64,000 bases of DNA from Metarhizium brunneum. Taxonomy: Eukaryota; Ascomycota; Sordariomycetes; Hypocreales; Clavicipitaceae. Positions 33,442 through 42,573 of this stretch are shown one piece after another. The translations under genes and the position numbers were made by a program. The DNA lies in NCBI RefSeq assembly GCF_013426205.1, contig NC_089424.1:744001-808000 (forward strand), read 5' to 3'. Numbering within the stretch: the first letter of the stretch is position 1; each line of letters starts with the position of its first letter. The notes under the pieces were generated by a model. That model searched no databases. It was not told the origin of the DNA and worked only from the letters and a program-made list of their open reading frames with translations.

Positions 33442-34494
33442 TCAAATGCCCTTGTTAGTTCCACGAGTCTTTGCTCCACGAACCTTGATTCCACGAGCCT
33501 CCGCTTCTATTTCTTTGCGTGCCTTTTGTCGAATGCGGTCGTTCCTTTCAAGTACCTCCTTCAGAGTAGTAGTTGGTAGACAGCACTGAGCAAATACATG
33601 TGACTCACTTGTATGATGTCCCTCACGCTGTAGATAAGCATCCGCGTTTTTCCTGTCCAAATCTATTTTCCAGGCAGAAGTAAAGTACGGCAACGCTGCG
33701 GTACTGCCTGGCCGTCCTGCAAATCAGTCCCATAAAGTCTCCGGCAATGGGGTCGTTCCGCGTTTCAGTAAGCTCCGCTGAGGATCAACAGGACTGGTAG
33801 ACAATCCCAATTACCGGAATTTTGTAGGCAGATCGATTTCGTATGTATAGATGCCCGCTACAGGTCTGTCACTCATCACCAACGCCCGCGGATGTGCTAG
33901 GCACTGGATCCGCCCTGTTGTCCAAGGAATTGATATGTAATTCAGAACAACGGGCTTGAAGAAGCCCATAAGCCAGTGGCGGAGAATTTTTTCGGCTGAT
34001 GCAGGCACACGAATAAACGATACCTCGCGATTCCGCTCCAGCTGACCTTGGAGACGGATATATTCGGAATACAAGGGCTTCGAGCCGTGTGCTCGATCAA
34101 AGCGACGCTGGACGTGGTGGGCGGTATGGATCTGGAAGGGATGCGACGGCTTCAGTATCGCCCCCAGAACTTCGACCGAGTTTAGTGGTGCTTCAACAAT
34201 CCACGGAATGGTGGGCGTCCCTTGGAGCGGTTCGGCCATGGGCGTGACGGGAATTTCAAGTTGCATTGTAGATGCGCTTTCAAAAATGCCGCGATAGCGC
34301 TCATATGTAGAGTCGTAATTCGGTTTTAGGGGCAGCTCATGGTCGGATACAGGTTTTGGAACAGGAGGAAGCTCCCTGTACTCTTCTGGGGGAACTTGGA
34401 GGGCTCAGGCGACTCGTTCTTGTTCCCTCTGGCGCCTGAGCTTGGCGACTGCAATCACTCTTTCGATCACTTCATCCCTTGGAGCTTCGGCCAT
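33442..34494 (-). pseudogene. Hypothetical protein gene with a premature stop
   Basis: Reading from the ATG at 34494, complement(join(33442..33703,33816-adjacent..34494)) gives a coherent 313-codon product with one in-frame TGA at codon 30 (34405-34407). The N-terminus is charged (MAEAPRDEVIERVIAVAKLR); after the stop the frame stays open with PPEEYRELPPVPKP and a conserved-looking middle. The proposed intron runs from 33814 (GTAATT) to 33704 (GGCAG), so exon 1 is 33815..34494. The second exon is lysine/arginine-rich and coiled-coil-like (TTLKEVLERNDRIRQKARKE). An arginine codon CGA turned into TGA would explain the stop and would fit RIP. A shorter product starting at 34266 is possible. No family recognised. 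Confidence 0.5.
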
Positions 34495-34765
34495 GATGTC
34501 GCACGGATTTGGTCTGGTAGAAGAGGAGACAATTCAGGGGAGAAGACTTGAGCGGCGGAGTGGGAGTTGGATGGAAAAATTAACCAGTTGACCGTGTCTT
34601 TTTATAATGGACGCGGGGTAATATTAACTTTGGACTACCCGTCAGCAACATATGTAAGTGTTTTTTTCATCCACTTAGAGAAAAAACCCGAGCCACTTAA
34701 TTGCCAACGGGTACATGTATGAACCAGCTTGAGACTAAATCACCTTACCATCTACCTAGCTAGGT

Positions 34766-35023
34766 AAACCCAAGCCATCAGCACCTACAAGCGTCCCGGT
34801 GTTAAACTCTCGGGCTGAAATACTTCCAGTAGTACATGTAAGCATGGCCAGGGCATTAGCGCTCCTAAGCGCTGTTATTGTAGCGGTCCAGTTCGCTGAA
34901 GTTGCTGCCAGAGTTCTCGTTAAGACGATTAGAGTTGTCGGAGGCCTTAGAGAAGTCCTAACTAGACTTTCAATGTTGTTGTACGGTCAGCACCTGACTC
35001 GCTTTGGACATTTTTACAGGTGA
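34766..35023 (+). pseudogene. Decayed partial duplicate of the 37982 gene
   Basis: The leader AAACCCAAGCCATCAGCACC and the following coding start match 37912 onward almost base for base. An ATG at 34844 opens a 59-aa frame, MARALALLSAVIVAVQFAEV, parallel to MAEALAVLGAVAAAVQFAEA at 37982. Similarity fades at about 34985, after GGLREVL versus RGLREVP. Most differences are C-to-T or G-to-A in this copy, as expected for RIP or AT-biased decay. It lies 3.1 kb from its source, in the same orientation, just beyond the 3' end of the HET gene. Confidence 0.82.
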
Positions 35024-35107
35024 CTTGACGATTGAAGATGTTGTCGAAGTATACTGATAACATCTATATGCTACTTGTTTGTTTCTAACCCTTGGTCTAA
35101 TAGCCGT

Positions 35108-37278
35108 CTACTCAATACAAAGAACCTGTTCTTGCAAGTCTATAAATGCTTCGCACTTCTTGACCCAAAACACGCCTACTCTAGAAAAAGTACCCGTGAT
35201 GTTCTTGCAAAGCAGCAAACCCTCACTTGGTACATTCCAAGTCCCCATCGAACATGTAAAAAATGGCAAAGCCCAGAGCTCTGTATAATCTACCTGCTCA
35301 CGGTCAAACAGTGCCAATGCAATGCCCTTTTCGTCGTCTTGATCCCTCAAGTCCTGTAGCACAACACCATGTTCTCTCAAATTTTCTGACTCAGCAGGGT
35401 CAATCGTACTATGGTTAGCCAACATCTCTCCGTACCTGAGAAACATCATGTAGCCGCAGACACGACCCGTCGTGGCCCGCACTCGACGAGGACGGCCCTT
35501 GACCTCAATCTTCAACGGCAGAGATGTTTGGATTTCTCGCGCCTCGAGCTGCGTCCTGATGCCCCAGTTCTCCCGGGTCCAGCTCCCTCGTCCGTTGGCA
35601 GGGACGCAGCAGGGAACTCGAATAAAGGCGGCTGCAGGAGGGCCGCTCGTGGTCACCGGCGCGCCATGGAACGTGATTCGGCCTACGAGGGCCATCCACG
35701 ACCATGAAGGCGCTCTGCTGATCGGGTCTTGCTCGGGCCCGGGCTCCTCCAGAACACGACAATCCCGCGCAAGTGTTGCGTCGAGGCACCTGCGCCACAT
35801 GAGAGCGTGGGCAAAAGTGTCCGTCTCCCACAATCCGCAGAGGTATCTGGGAGCGGCTCCGTCTTTGCTGGCTTTAGCCAGAGCAGACTCGCACCGTCTG
35901 GCAATACCTGCGAGCGCGGCGTAGCAGTCGAAGGGGTCATACATGTCTCGCATGGCGTACTTTTGCGCAACGCGGTACCAGCCATGTACGATGTGGCTTT
36001 GCGTGGGTGGACTCCTGTCATTTTCTGTGCGAGGCGCCTCGGGAGGAAAGGGCAAGACCCAATCGTGGTGAAAGGCAGCCTCGTCAAACATGAATTTGTC
36101 GTGACTGCCATCCTGGAATGCCTTGTGCTTCCGACACTTGAAGATGAGCTGTCCCATGCCGAATATAAGGCTTCGCCTGCTCAGCAGGGCCTCTTGAAAA
36201 CACCAGGCGCGCTCGTCTGCCGGACCAATGGCCCGATTCTTCGCCAGGCTCACCTCGAAAGTTGACGCGAGATTTCGGCTGCTGCCCTCGGTTCTGCGTG
36301 GGAGCTTGACCGGCCGGCGCTCTGTGAGGAACCCGTCACGGCTGTCATGGCTTCTGCCCGCTGTAATGGTGAGTACGGCATTATTGTATATATCGGGAAC
36401 TTCTACCGCTGCATTCTTCCAGTCGGCAATGTCATCCTGCATGATGCAAAGAGCATCGATCCAGATGTAGCGGTAGCCCAGGTCCCGAGCCACCATACTA
36501 CCCTCTCGATGTGAAGCCGTCATCTGAGAAGGCTTGATCCCCTTCATCAGGTCACTCCTTGTTTTCTTGACAAGTTTTAACTGATGGATGCTTTCACCTT
36601 TCTTCTTCTTGATGCCCCAGACATATGATAGAGCCACGTACAGCTCCTTCTGGCCGCCCTTTGTTTCAATCAGTCTATAAATGGATGGATCGCCAATGTC
36701 GACTAGCCTTGTTGGCGCTTTTTGGGGCCGTGGGCGCCCACACCACGGGTGTTTATCATGGCACTCAGTCAGCCACCCTTTGACGGTCAAGGCGGTTTGA
36801 TGGCTCCAGGCATCCCATTGACCCGTTGTAATAGTTCTTTGTGAGAAGCTGCTCTCTATACCTTATCCAGCACCATGGTTAGATTAGTTGAAGGGATACA
36901 AAAGTCGTTGCAAACGCCAAGGTTGTAGACAAGAGCTGTATTATGCCTACCTTGTTCAGAAATTATATCCAGGGTCCCCAGAATTGGTCGAGTTCCATCA
37001 CTCATAACAGTTCCCTTGGCGTACATCCAGCGCAGATGTCCCTGGCGGGTATAGCCCAGATCCAAGGTATAATCATTTGCGAGAATGCTGCCAACATTAG
37101 ACATGGAAACGGAAACAGAATACTGCGCTTGCACGCCGGTCCACAACAGACAGCAAAGAGCGCAAGATGGGGTCGTTTTGGTCTCTGCGCAATTTTTGAG
37201 CTCCCTCAGAGTACCGTGGTGCTTGCATTCGCGGTAGTTGTCTTGGACGAAGCGGTTGCATGCCGAGCACAACTCCAT
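35108..37278 (-). CDS. HET-domain (heterokaryon incompatibility) protein, apparent frameshift
   Basis: The frame starting at the ATG at 37278 (MELCSACNRFVQDN) is open to 36856. A second frame from about 36860 to 35108 holds the rest, with SSFSQRTITTGQWDAWSHQT leading into the HET domain. HET motifs are clear: YVALSYVWG, then YRYIWIDALCIMQDD, then AWCFQEALLSRRSLIFG. The two frames meet at about 36857-36864, where no intron of workable size exists; only a 13-nt GT-AG gap could join them. A single missing base in the GG run of AAGGTATAG is the simplest explanation. Restored length would be about 715 aa. Such proteins trigger cell death on non-self fusion. The gene is divergent from the SesA-like gene at 37982, sharing a 703-bp spacer. 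Confidence 0.85.
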
Positions 37279-37981
37279 GGCCGGGTTCGCAGACGTGACA
37301 AGTCCCCAAAGTCTCGTATGAAGGCGTAGTCGAGTCTGAAAAGAATGCGGCGTGCTGGGAATAATGGGAGAAACTATGAGGCAATAAATGAAGAAGAGCA
37401 AGCTCAGCTCAAGTGGGAAATGTCAGCAAAAGAGCGCCTCGTCATGCTGCTACTTGGCCCAACAAGGCATGCAGCTGGGCTGAGCTGCATCTGCAGCCTC
37501 ATGAGGAAATGCTTGCTGGCCAGCTGCAAAATGGACAAAGTAAGCATGCGTTGTACGGATCACAAGGGCGAGCTTGCCGTGCCTTCTCTTGTTTCCAGCG
37601 GCACAACTTGGAGCCTGGTGGCTGCCAATCATCAACAAGCCTCGCATCACACTGCATGATTTGATGCACGGGATGACGAATACGAAGATGGCACCTGGCA
37701 TCAGCAACTAGCTGGGCATGCCTACTTGTTCGCCAAACCAGGCGCAGCTCCCCGTCACCCGTGAGGCGGTGCATTCCTACTCGAGCCGACATTAAATCAT
37801 TAAACGGGCGCCATCGCCGGCCGTGTCATGTTGCCTGAAAGTTGTAACTCATCTTTAATCCAACGGGAGCTGACTGAGCCTCCACGGCCGTCGAGGTTGA
37901 CTTCTGGATCAAAACCCAAGCCATCAGCACCTACAAGGATCCTTTCGAACTCTCAGAGCTGGAATACTTCCAGTAGCAAGC
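37279..37981. promoter_or_regulatory. Shared divergent promoter of the HET and SesA-like genes
   Basis: A 703-bp spacer separates the two start codons (37278 on minus, 37982 on plus). Its right end (37912 onward) is the segment duplicated at 34766. No clear TATA box was identified; the overlapping open frames here are not supported as genes. Confidence 0.5.
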
Positions 37982-39955
37982 ATGGCCGAGGCATTGGCAG
38001 TTCTGGGCGCTGTCGCTGCGGCGGTCCAGTTCGCCGAAGCCGCTGCCGGAGCTCTCATCAAGACGATTGGAGTTGTCAGAGGCCTTAGAGAAGTCCCCCC
38101 CAAGCTTGCAAGGCTGCTCAGTGAGGTTGAGGCATCTACATCACATGTCGAGTCGCTTTGTTCCAGCCTATCGCCGCAGCATGGAGGATCCGACATGTAC
38201 AAGCAGATCCAATCCCAAGCGCACCTAGACGGGCTCCTTGAAACCATGACGGCTCTATACAAGGCGACGCAAGATGTAAATTCGTTTCTCGCGCCAATGG
38301 CTGAGTTTGGTCAAGGGTCAGTCGCCAAAGGGAGGCGAATGGCTCGAATGTGGAAGTCGATTGTGTCGCTGAAAATGGAGAAGGAATTGCCAGACAAGCT
38401 GGAGCGCCTGAATCGCCTCAACATCAACGTGGTGCGTGAGCTCTCGCTCGTGGGCTTGCAGGTACAGGTGACGACAAATACACTTGCGGCCGTGAACAAT
38501 GACATGTTGCTCCGAGGATTCCATGACGTGGCCCAGCAGCTGACTACATTGTCGGCCGACATGAAGGGTCTTCACATGGCGGTGACACAACGGCAAAGTA
38601 TCAACAACGCCGGTGACTCGAGCTTTGCCTTGACATTTCATGAGACGGCCTCGTCTGGTAATGTGACATTGTCAACGTCGTCGTCCCTCGCCAACGCACC
38701 TACGGCGCCGGTATCACGGACAAGAAGACCTGCCTCGGTGGAACGACGCGGAACCCAAGTACAGCTTCACCAAAAACAAGCCGCATTGCCTTGCCCCAGC
38801 CAAGGGCCGGGAGGTTTCACAGACTCCCACTTGGACCTGGTTCTTTTCAGCATTCGCACATACTACACCCCGGGCGGGTTTGACCCGACGCCGGCGATGC
38901 TGCAGCCGCGCTTTTGGAAGGACTGTAGCGAAAGCATATACTTCTTCAAAATTTCCGACCTGCCCAAGGCTCGCAGGTTACTCGAGAGTTCGACGGCGGC
39001 GGCGGCACACTCCAACGACATTTTCACGCAAGGCGCAACAACCGCCCTCATCGAGATACTGAGTACCTTGTCGCCCGTGAATACAGCCGCAAATCCCGAC
39101 GTCCGCAAGGCCCTGCTGTCGTATTTGCATTCCTTGGCACTCAAGCAGCTGCCCCGAGAGAGCCCCATCCTGGTCGTCTTGTCGCGGCTGCATCAAGGCA
39201 TGGACAGCCAAGAGTATACATTGACCGCGCTGCAATGCATCGTGGACCGGCTGCGCGCGAGCCTCGAGCCCACCAACCCGTTGAGGCTGCACGCCCAAAA
39301 GCGACTCATCGCCCTGCTCCGTCGAGGGCGCGACTACGAACGTGCCCTGCGCGCGTGTACCCTGGCCCTGGGGGAGATTCGCACAACGGCCGGCGAGGGC
39401 TCGCTCCAGGAGAGACAACTCGCCCGTCTGCTGGAGCACATCTACATGGACCAAGGCGATTGGGTCTCGGCTCTCACTGTGTGCTTCGACATTGTAGGAC
39501 AGCCTGTTGGGGAGGCGTTCGGGCCCAATCCGGATCCTCGTTTCCACGACGAGTGCGCCATCTGGACCATGGAGGACATTGCCAAGATTTACGAGAGCAA
39601 CGGCAAGCTGGACACGGCGATTGCGTGGCTGAAGCAGGCGAGGATCAGTGGCGGCATCTTCTGGGGCCCGAGTGTGTCGTTGGAGCACATCCACGATAAG
39701 TTGATGCGACTGCTGAATGGGTGCGGGAGAGGCGACGAGGCTGGTCTTTGGAGCACCGCCTTTGGGCCTGTCGCACGGCACGATTGCTCGGGACGGCTGG
39801 GCCAGGGCGACGGCCGTCTACTTTCACTCGTCAAGAATGGAATCGTACGAAGGATGGAATGCTTGCTGGCGGCGGTCTTGTCGCGCGGTCAGGCCACCAG
39901 CACAGGTCTGGTTGTTGGGTCATCTACAGTCAGTGTAATTCCAACATGTGACTAG
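37982..39955 (+). CDS. SesA/HeLo-like N-terminal domain protein with TPR-like C-terminus
   Basis: Single-exon ORF of 657 aa. The first about 200 residues are helical and resemble the fungal N-terminal domain of STAND receptors (MAEALAVLGAVAAAVQFAEA, then LIKTIGVVRGLREVPPKLAR, then VRELSLVGLQVQV). A Ser/Thr/Pro-rich linker follows at about residues 205-285. The C-terminal half, from about 300, has helical repeats of TPR-like pattern, e.g. DYERALRACTLALGEIRT, GDWVSALTVCFDIVG and NGKLDTAIAWLKQARISGG. No P-loop, NB-ARC or NACHT motif is visible, so this is an NLR-like protein without an NTPase. In characterised fungi such N-terminal domains act in cell death signalling. Paired divergently with a HET gene, it is a candidate recognition partner. 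Confidence 0.8.
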   Translation: MAEALAVLGAVAAAVQFAEAAAGALIKTIGVVRGLREVPPKLARLLSEVEASTSHVESLCSSLSPQHGGSDMYKQIQSQAHLDGLLETMTALYKATQDVNSFLAPMAEFGQGSVAKGRRMARMWKSIVSLKMEKELPDKLERLNRLNINVVRELSLVGLQVQVTTNTLAAVNNDMLLRGFHDVAQQLTTLSADMKGLHMAVTQRQSINNAGDSSFALTFHETASSGNVTLSTSSSLANAPTAPVSRTRRPASVERRGTQVQLHQKQAALPCPSQGPGGFTDSHLDLVLFSIRTYYTPGGFDPTPAMLQPRFWKDCSESIYFFKISDLPKARRLLESSTAAAAHSNDIFTQGATTALIEILSTLSPVNTAANPDVRKALLSYLHSLALKQLPRESPILVVLSRLHQGMDSQEYTLTALQCIVDRLRASLEPTNPLRLHAQKRLIALLRRGRDYERALRACTLALGEIRTTAGEGSLQERQLARLLEHIYMDQGDWVSALTVCFDIVGQPVGEAFGPNPDPRFHDECAIWTMEDIAKIYESNGKLDTAIAWLKQARISGGIFWGPSVSLEHIHDKLMRLLNGCGRGDEAGLWSTAFGPVARHDCSGRLGQGDGRLLSLVKNGIVRRMECLLAAVLSRGQATSTGLVVGSSTVSVIPTCD

Positions 39956-40115
39956 TGTCTTGTGCAGAAGTAAGCGGTGATATTGCCAAGAGACACCTAC
40001 TCAGCGGGACGGACTCTGTGTATAGACCCCTTGAGTCTCTAGGGTGCATTTTGGGTTGCCGAGGACGAGACGTGCTGTTGAAAGAGTACGTACGAATGGT
40101 ATGAAAGGGCCGCGG

Positions 40116-40305
40116 TGTGACAAGGGCTTGGGCTTGGAGCAATGACTCAATTCATCTAATACCAGTCTTTGGTATCAAAGGTCCTTGGTTTTCCGCGAGG
40201 CCTCGTTGGCCAAAGGGGTCTTTCAATACAAGAAGTCGGTGAGGGACTTTGCCCTAGGTGTCGTGACCGTAGCCCTCGTGTAACCGCGGCCATTTCCGTG
40301 TGACA
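40116..40305 (-). repeat. Solo LTR with 5-bp target duplication CGCGG
   Basis: Starts TGTGACAAGGGCTTGGGCTT and ends TTTCCGTGTGACA, 190 bp, flanked on both sides by CGCGG. In the reverse orientation it reads TGTCACACGG to CTTGTCACA, matching the copies at 31629 and 54200. The matching flanks show insertion followed by LTR-LTR recombination. Confidence 0.87.
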
Positions 40306-40459
40306 CGCGGTGCCCAGGCCATTGGACGCGTTATATTCTGGAGGCGTGATAGCAGCAGTTGTTTGATAGCGGGCATCTGCGTCCATTCCGTAAATGGCAT
40401 CCTCAAAGAAGAGTGACTGTTGGGCGTGCTCTTGCGCAACAAGTCGTTCAAAATGCTGG

Positions 40460-40755
40460 TTATTTGGGTTTAGTTTTCGGCAAAGAAGCTCCACAGAAAC
40501 ACGAGAGCTTGGGCTGCGTACTTCCCACGAACAGACTTGACTTGCTCCAAAGGAAGTTATTATTAGCTCGCGAACGGACAATTTTCGATGCCTGGGCGAT
40601 AATACTGTCATCATATTCTAGCTCACTTTTGAGAGAGCAGAGCTTGTGCTGTATGTATACCTCGACGGGGCTGGCCAGGCGTTCCGTATCCAGCTCGACC
40701 AATGCTTTTGAGGCGTCTAGAGTGTCGGCGTTTCAATTTTCCACTTCAGCGAGGA
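40460..40755 (-). pseudogene. Relic of a NACHT-type STAND receptor
   Basis: The minus-strand frame encodes a fragment, ADTLDASKALVELDTERL, then VEVYIQHKLCSLKSELEYDD and NNNFLWSKSSL. This matches the order seen after the NACHT domain in fungal NLR-like proteins (loss of the last core, then a DIxxYVxxKLxxL segment, then an FLWxxL segment). There is no start, no P-loop and no receptor domain. It lies 150 bp beyond the solo LTR. Confidence 0.5.
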
Positions 40756-41058
40756 GATGAATATATTAGTCGGTTGTAGAAGATGCATGTAACAGAGGTA
40801 ACTTGGTTATGACAAGGGTTCAACTTAGGAGGCTTAGAGCAAAAGGGTTCAATTCAATACTAATCTCAAGAGTCCCAAGGGTCTTGAGTTACTAAGAGAA
40901 AAGAAAAGAATAATAACCGCTATTTATACATGGAAGAAACGCTTAGACCTAGGCCCTTTTTTACCCGGGCACGTATTTAAGCCATGTAACCAATAAGTCC
41001 CGCATCGGTGAAGCCCGTTTAATGGGTTTCACCATCTGTTGGGCCTTTTCCGCGTAAA
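40756..41058. other. Gap, possible second LTR-like sequence
   Basis: Starts near TGTAACAGAGGTAACTTGG at about 40786 and carries GCTATTTATACATGG at about 40918, a possible retroelement promoter, but no matching end or target duplication was found. Not called as a repeat. Confidence 0.25.
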
Positions 41059-42468
41059 TTAGTCTTGGGGAATATCCTTGCAGATTTCAGTGAGGGAAGA
41101 AATGCTGCAGTTTGGAAGTACGCTCTGCATCCGTTGGGGCAATTCCTTAGGTTTAACTTCCATCAACTGCTTGCAGAGGATGTTCTGACGAAGCTTCCCC
41201 TTGTTTAAATCGTCGCGGCACCGCTGGAAAGATCCGGTCGGTACCTGCTGCTCTCCTGGCTGCTGGCTCTCCTCCGCCTCTGATAACCCGCTGTACTCTT
41301 CGAGATTACGGGTCGGGCACAAGCAGTTGGGGCCTGGCACAACCAATCCTGACTCATCAGGTTTGTTGTCCCCCTTGCCGGGAGCGGGATCACAGCCGCA
41401 GCCCCTTACCGCCCCAGGCAGGTTCTGGCCATTCGAGTCCAGGCCATACGCCACCAGGTCTTTAGCATATTGCCATGTAGATCCCGCCGGGGCACGTTGA
41501 CACTTGCAGTTTGCATCCCTGACAGTGTTGTAACTCCCGTGAATGCTCTGCCAATTGCAGCTGGCAATGACCTTGCCGCCAGTACAGACGCACGGGGCGA
41601 GGATCGTCCGGGGCAAGCGGCTCTCGAGCTCGCATCCGCGCGGAGGGTTATCGCTGAGCACCGCGCCTGTCGTGTTGTAATTTCCGGTCCACTGGACAGA
41701 TCCGGTCGCTGGCTGCTTCTCTGCTGGCTGCTTCTCTCCTGGCTGCTGAGTGGTCGACGGTTCGACGGAAGGATCGACACGGCACTCATCGATAGATGCG
41801 GTCGCTGACTGCTGCTCTCCTGGCTGCTGAGTGGTCGACTGTTTGTCGACGGAAGAAGGGGTCTCCGGAACGCCCTGGCTCTCCTTCGCCTCTGATGGCT
41901 CGGTTTGCTTTCCGGTTGACTGTTCACCGACGGAAGGAGGCATCTCCGGAACGGCCTGGCTCTCCTTCGCATCTGATAAACTGGTCTGCCAAAGAAATCG
42001 ATCGGCCGGGCACCAGCAGCTGCCAGCTGTCTCAACCAACTTATCAGTGCTGTCATCTCCCTTACCAGCCACAGGATCACAGATGCACGTCCTCACCACC
42101 CCAGGCTTGTCGAAGCCCATGTTATTCGGAAGCCTGCCATACGTATTCAGGCTCCGAGGATCGCCCCCAGTCAATTTCGCCGCGGCACACTTGCAGGTTG
42201 CATTCCTGACACTGTTATAAAGCTGGTGCCGAGGCGATAGTAACCAATTGCAGCTAGGAAAGACCTGGCCGCCAGTACAGACGCACTTGTAGACAGTCGT
42301 TTGGGCCGTTATGTCCAGGCCCTGGAGGCTCTTGAGCTGGCATCCGGGCGGAGCGATCGGGTTATCCGCCACGGGTGTCGTGTTGTAATTTCCGGTCCAC
42401 TGGCCGGCGACAGATACAACCGCCAAGCACAAGACGGAAAAGACTTGTGGGGTCATGGAGAAGATCAT
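41059..42468 (-). CDS. Secreted protein with duplicated ten-cysteine module
   Basis: Single-exon ORF, 469 aa; the ATG at 42468 or that at 42456 may be used. Signal peptide (MTPQVFSVLCLAVVSVAG). Residues about 23-161 form a module that recurs at about 259-391. Both start QWTGNYNTT and share GC, CVCTGG, SCNW, the YN-VR-A-CKC block, the VR-C-CDP-GKGD block and a final CxCP; each module has ten cysteines. Between them is a low-complexity linker of about 97 residues rich in Ser, Gln, Pro and Glu with internal near-repeats (AKESQ, TTQQPGE). The last 78 residues have four more cysteines. No known domain was recognised. A TATA box lies 100 nt upstream of the start. Confidence 0.84.
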   Translation of the reverse strand: MIFSMTPQVFSVLCLAVVSVAGQWTGNYNTTPVADNPIAPPGCQLKSLQGLDITAQTTVYKCVCTGGQVFPSCNWLLSPRHQLYNSVRNATCKCAAAKLTGGDPRSLNTYGRLPNNMGFDKPGVVRTCICDPVAGKGDDSTDKLVETAGSCWCPADRFLWQTSLSDAKESQAVPEMPPSVGEQSTGKQTEPSEAKESQGVPETPSSVDKQSTTQQPGEQQSATASIDECRVDPSVEPSTTQQPGEKQPAEKQPATGSVQWTGNYNTTGAVLSDNPPRGCELESRLPRTILAPCVCTGGKVIASCNWQSIHGSYNTVRDANCKCQRAPAGSTWQYAKDLVAYGLDSNGQNLPGAVRGCGCDPAPGKGDNKPDESGLVVPGPNCLCPTRNLEEYSGLSEAEESQQPGEQQVPTGSFQRCRDDLNKGKLRQNILCKQLMEVKPKELPQRMQSVLPNCSISSLTEICKDIPQD

Positions 42469-42566
42469 GATGAAGGGCTGTAGTATGTAGATGTATCTGG
42501 TAGACTAAATATATGTTGATGTTGGTTGCTTGTAAGTGCTCAGCATGGAGGGAGAGTCTTGATTAT

Positions 42567-42573
42567 CTTTATA
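42567..42573 (-). promoter_or_regulatory. TATA box of the duplicated-module gene
   Basis: TATAAAG on the minus strand, about 100 nt upstream of the start at 42468. Confidence 0.55.

Noticed and set aside
35411..36265. Plus-strand frames inside the HET gene
   Set aside because: Antisense shadows of the HET coding frame.
36843..36862. A 13-nt GT-AG gap to explain the HET frame change
   Set aside because: Too short to be spliced; a single missing base is simpler.
40786..41050. Possible second LTR beginning TGTAACAGAGG
   Set aside because: No matching terminal end, no target duplication and no second copy in the window.
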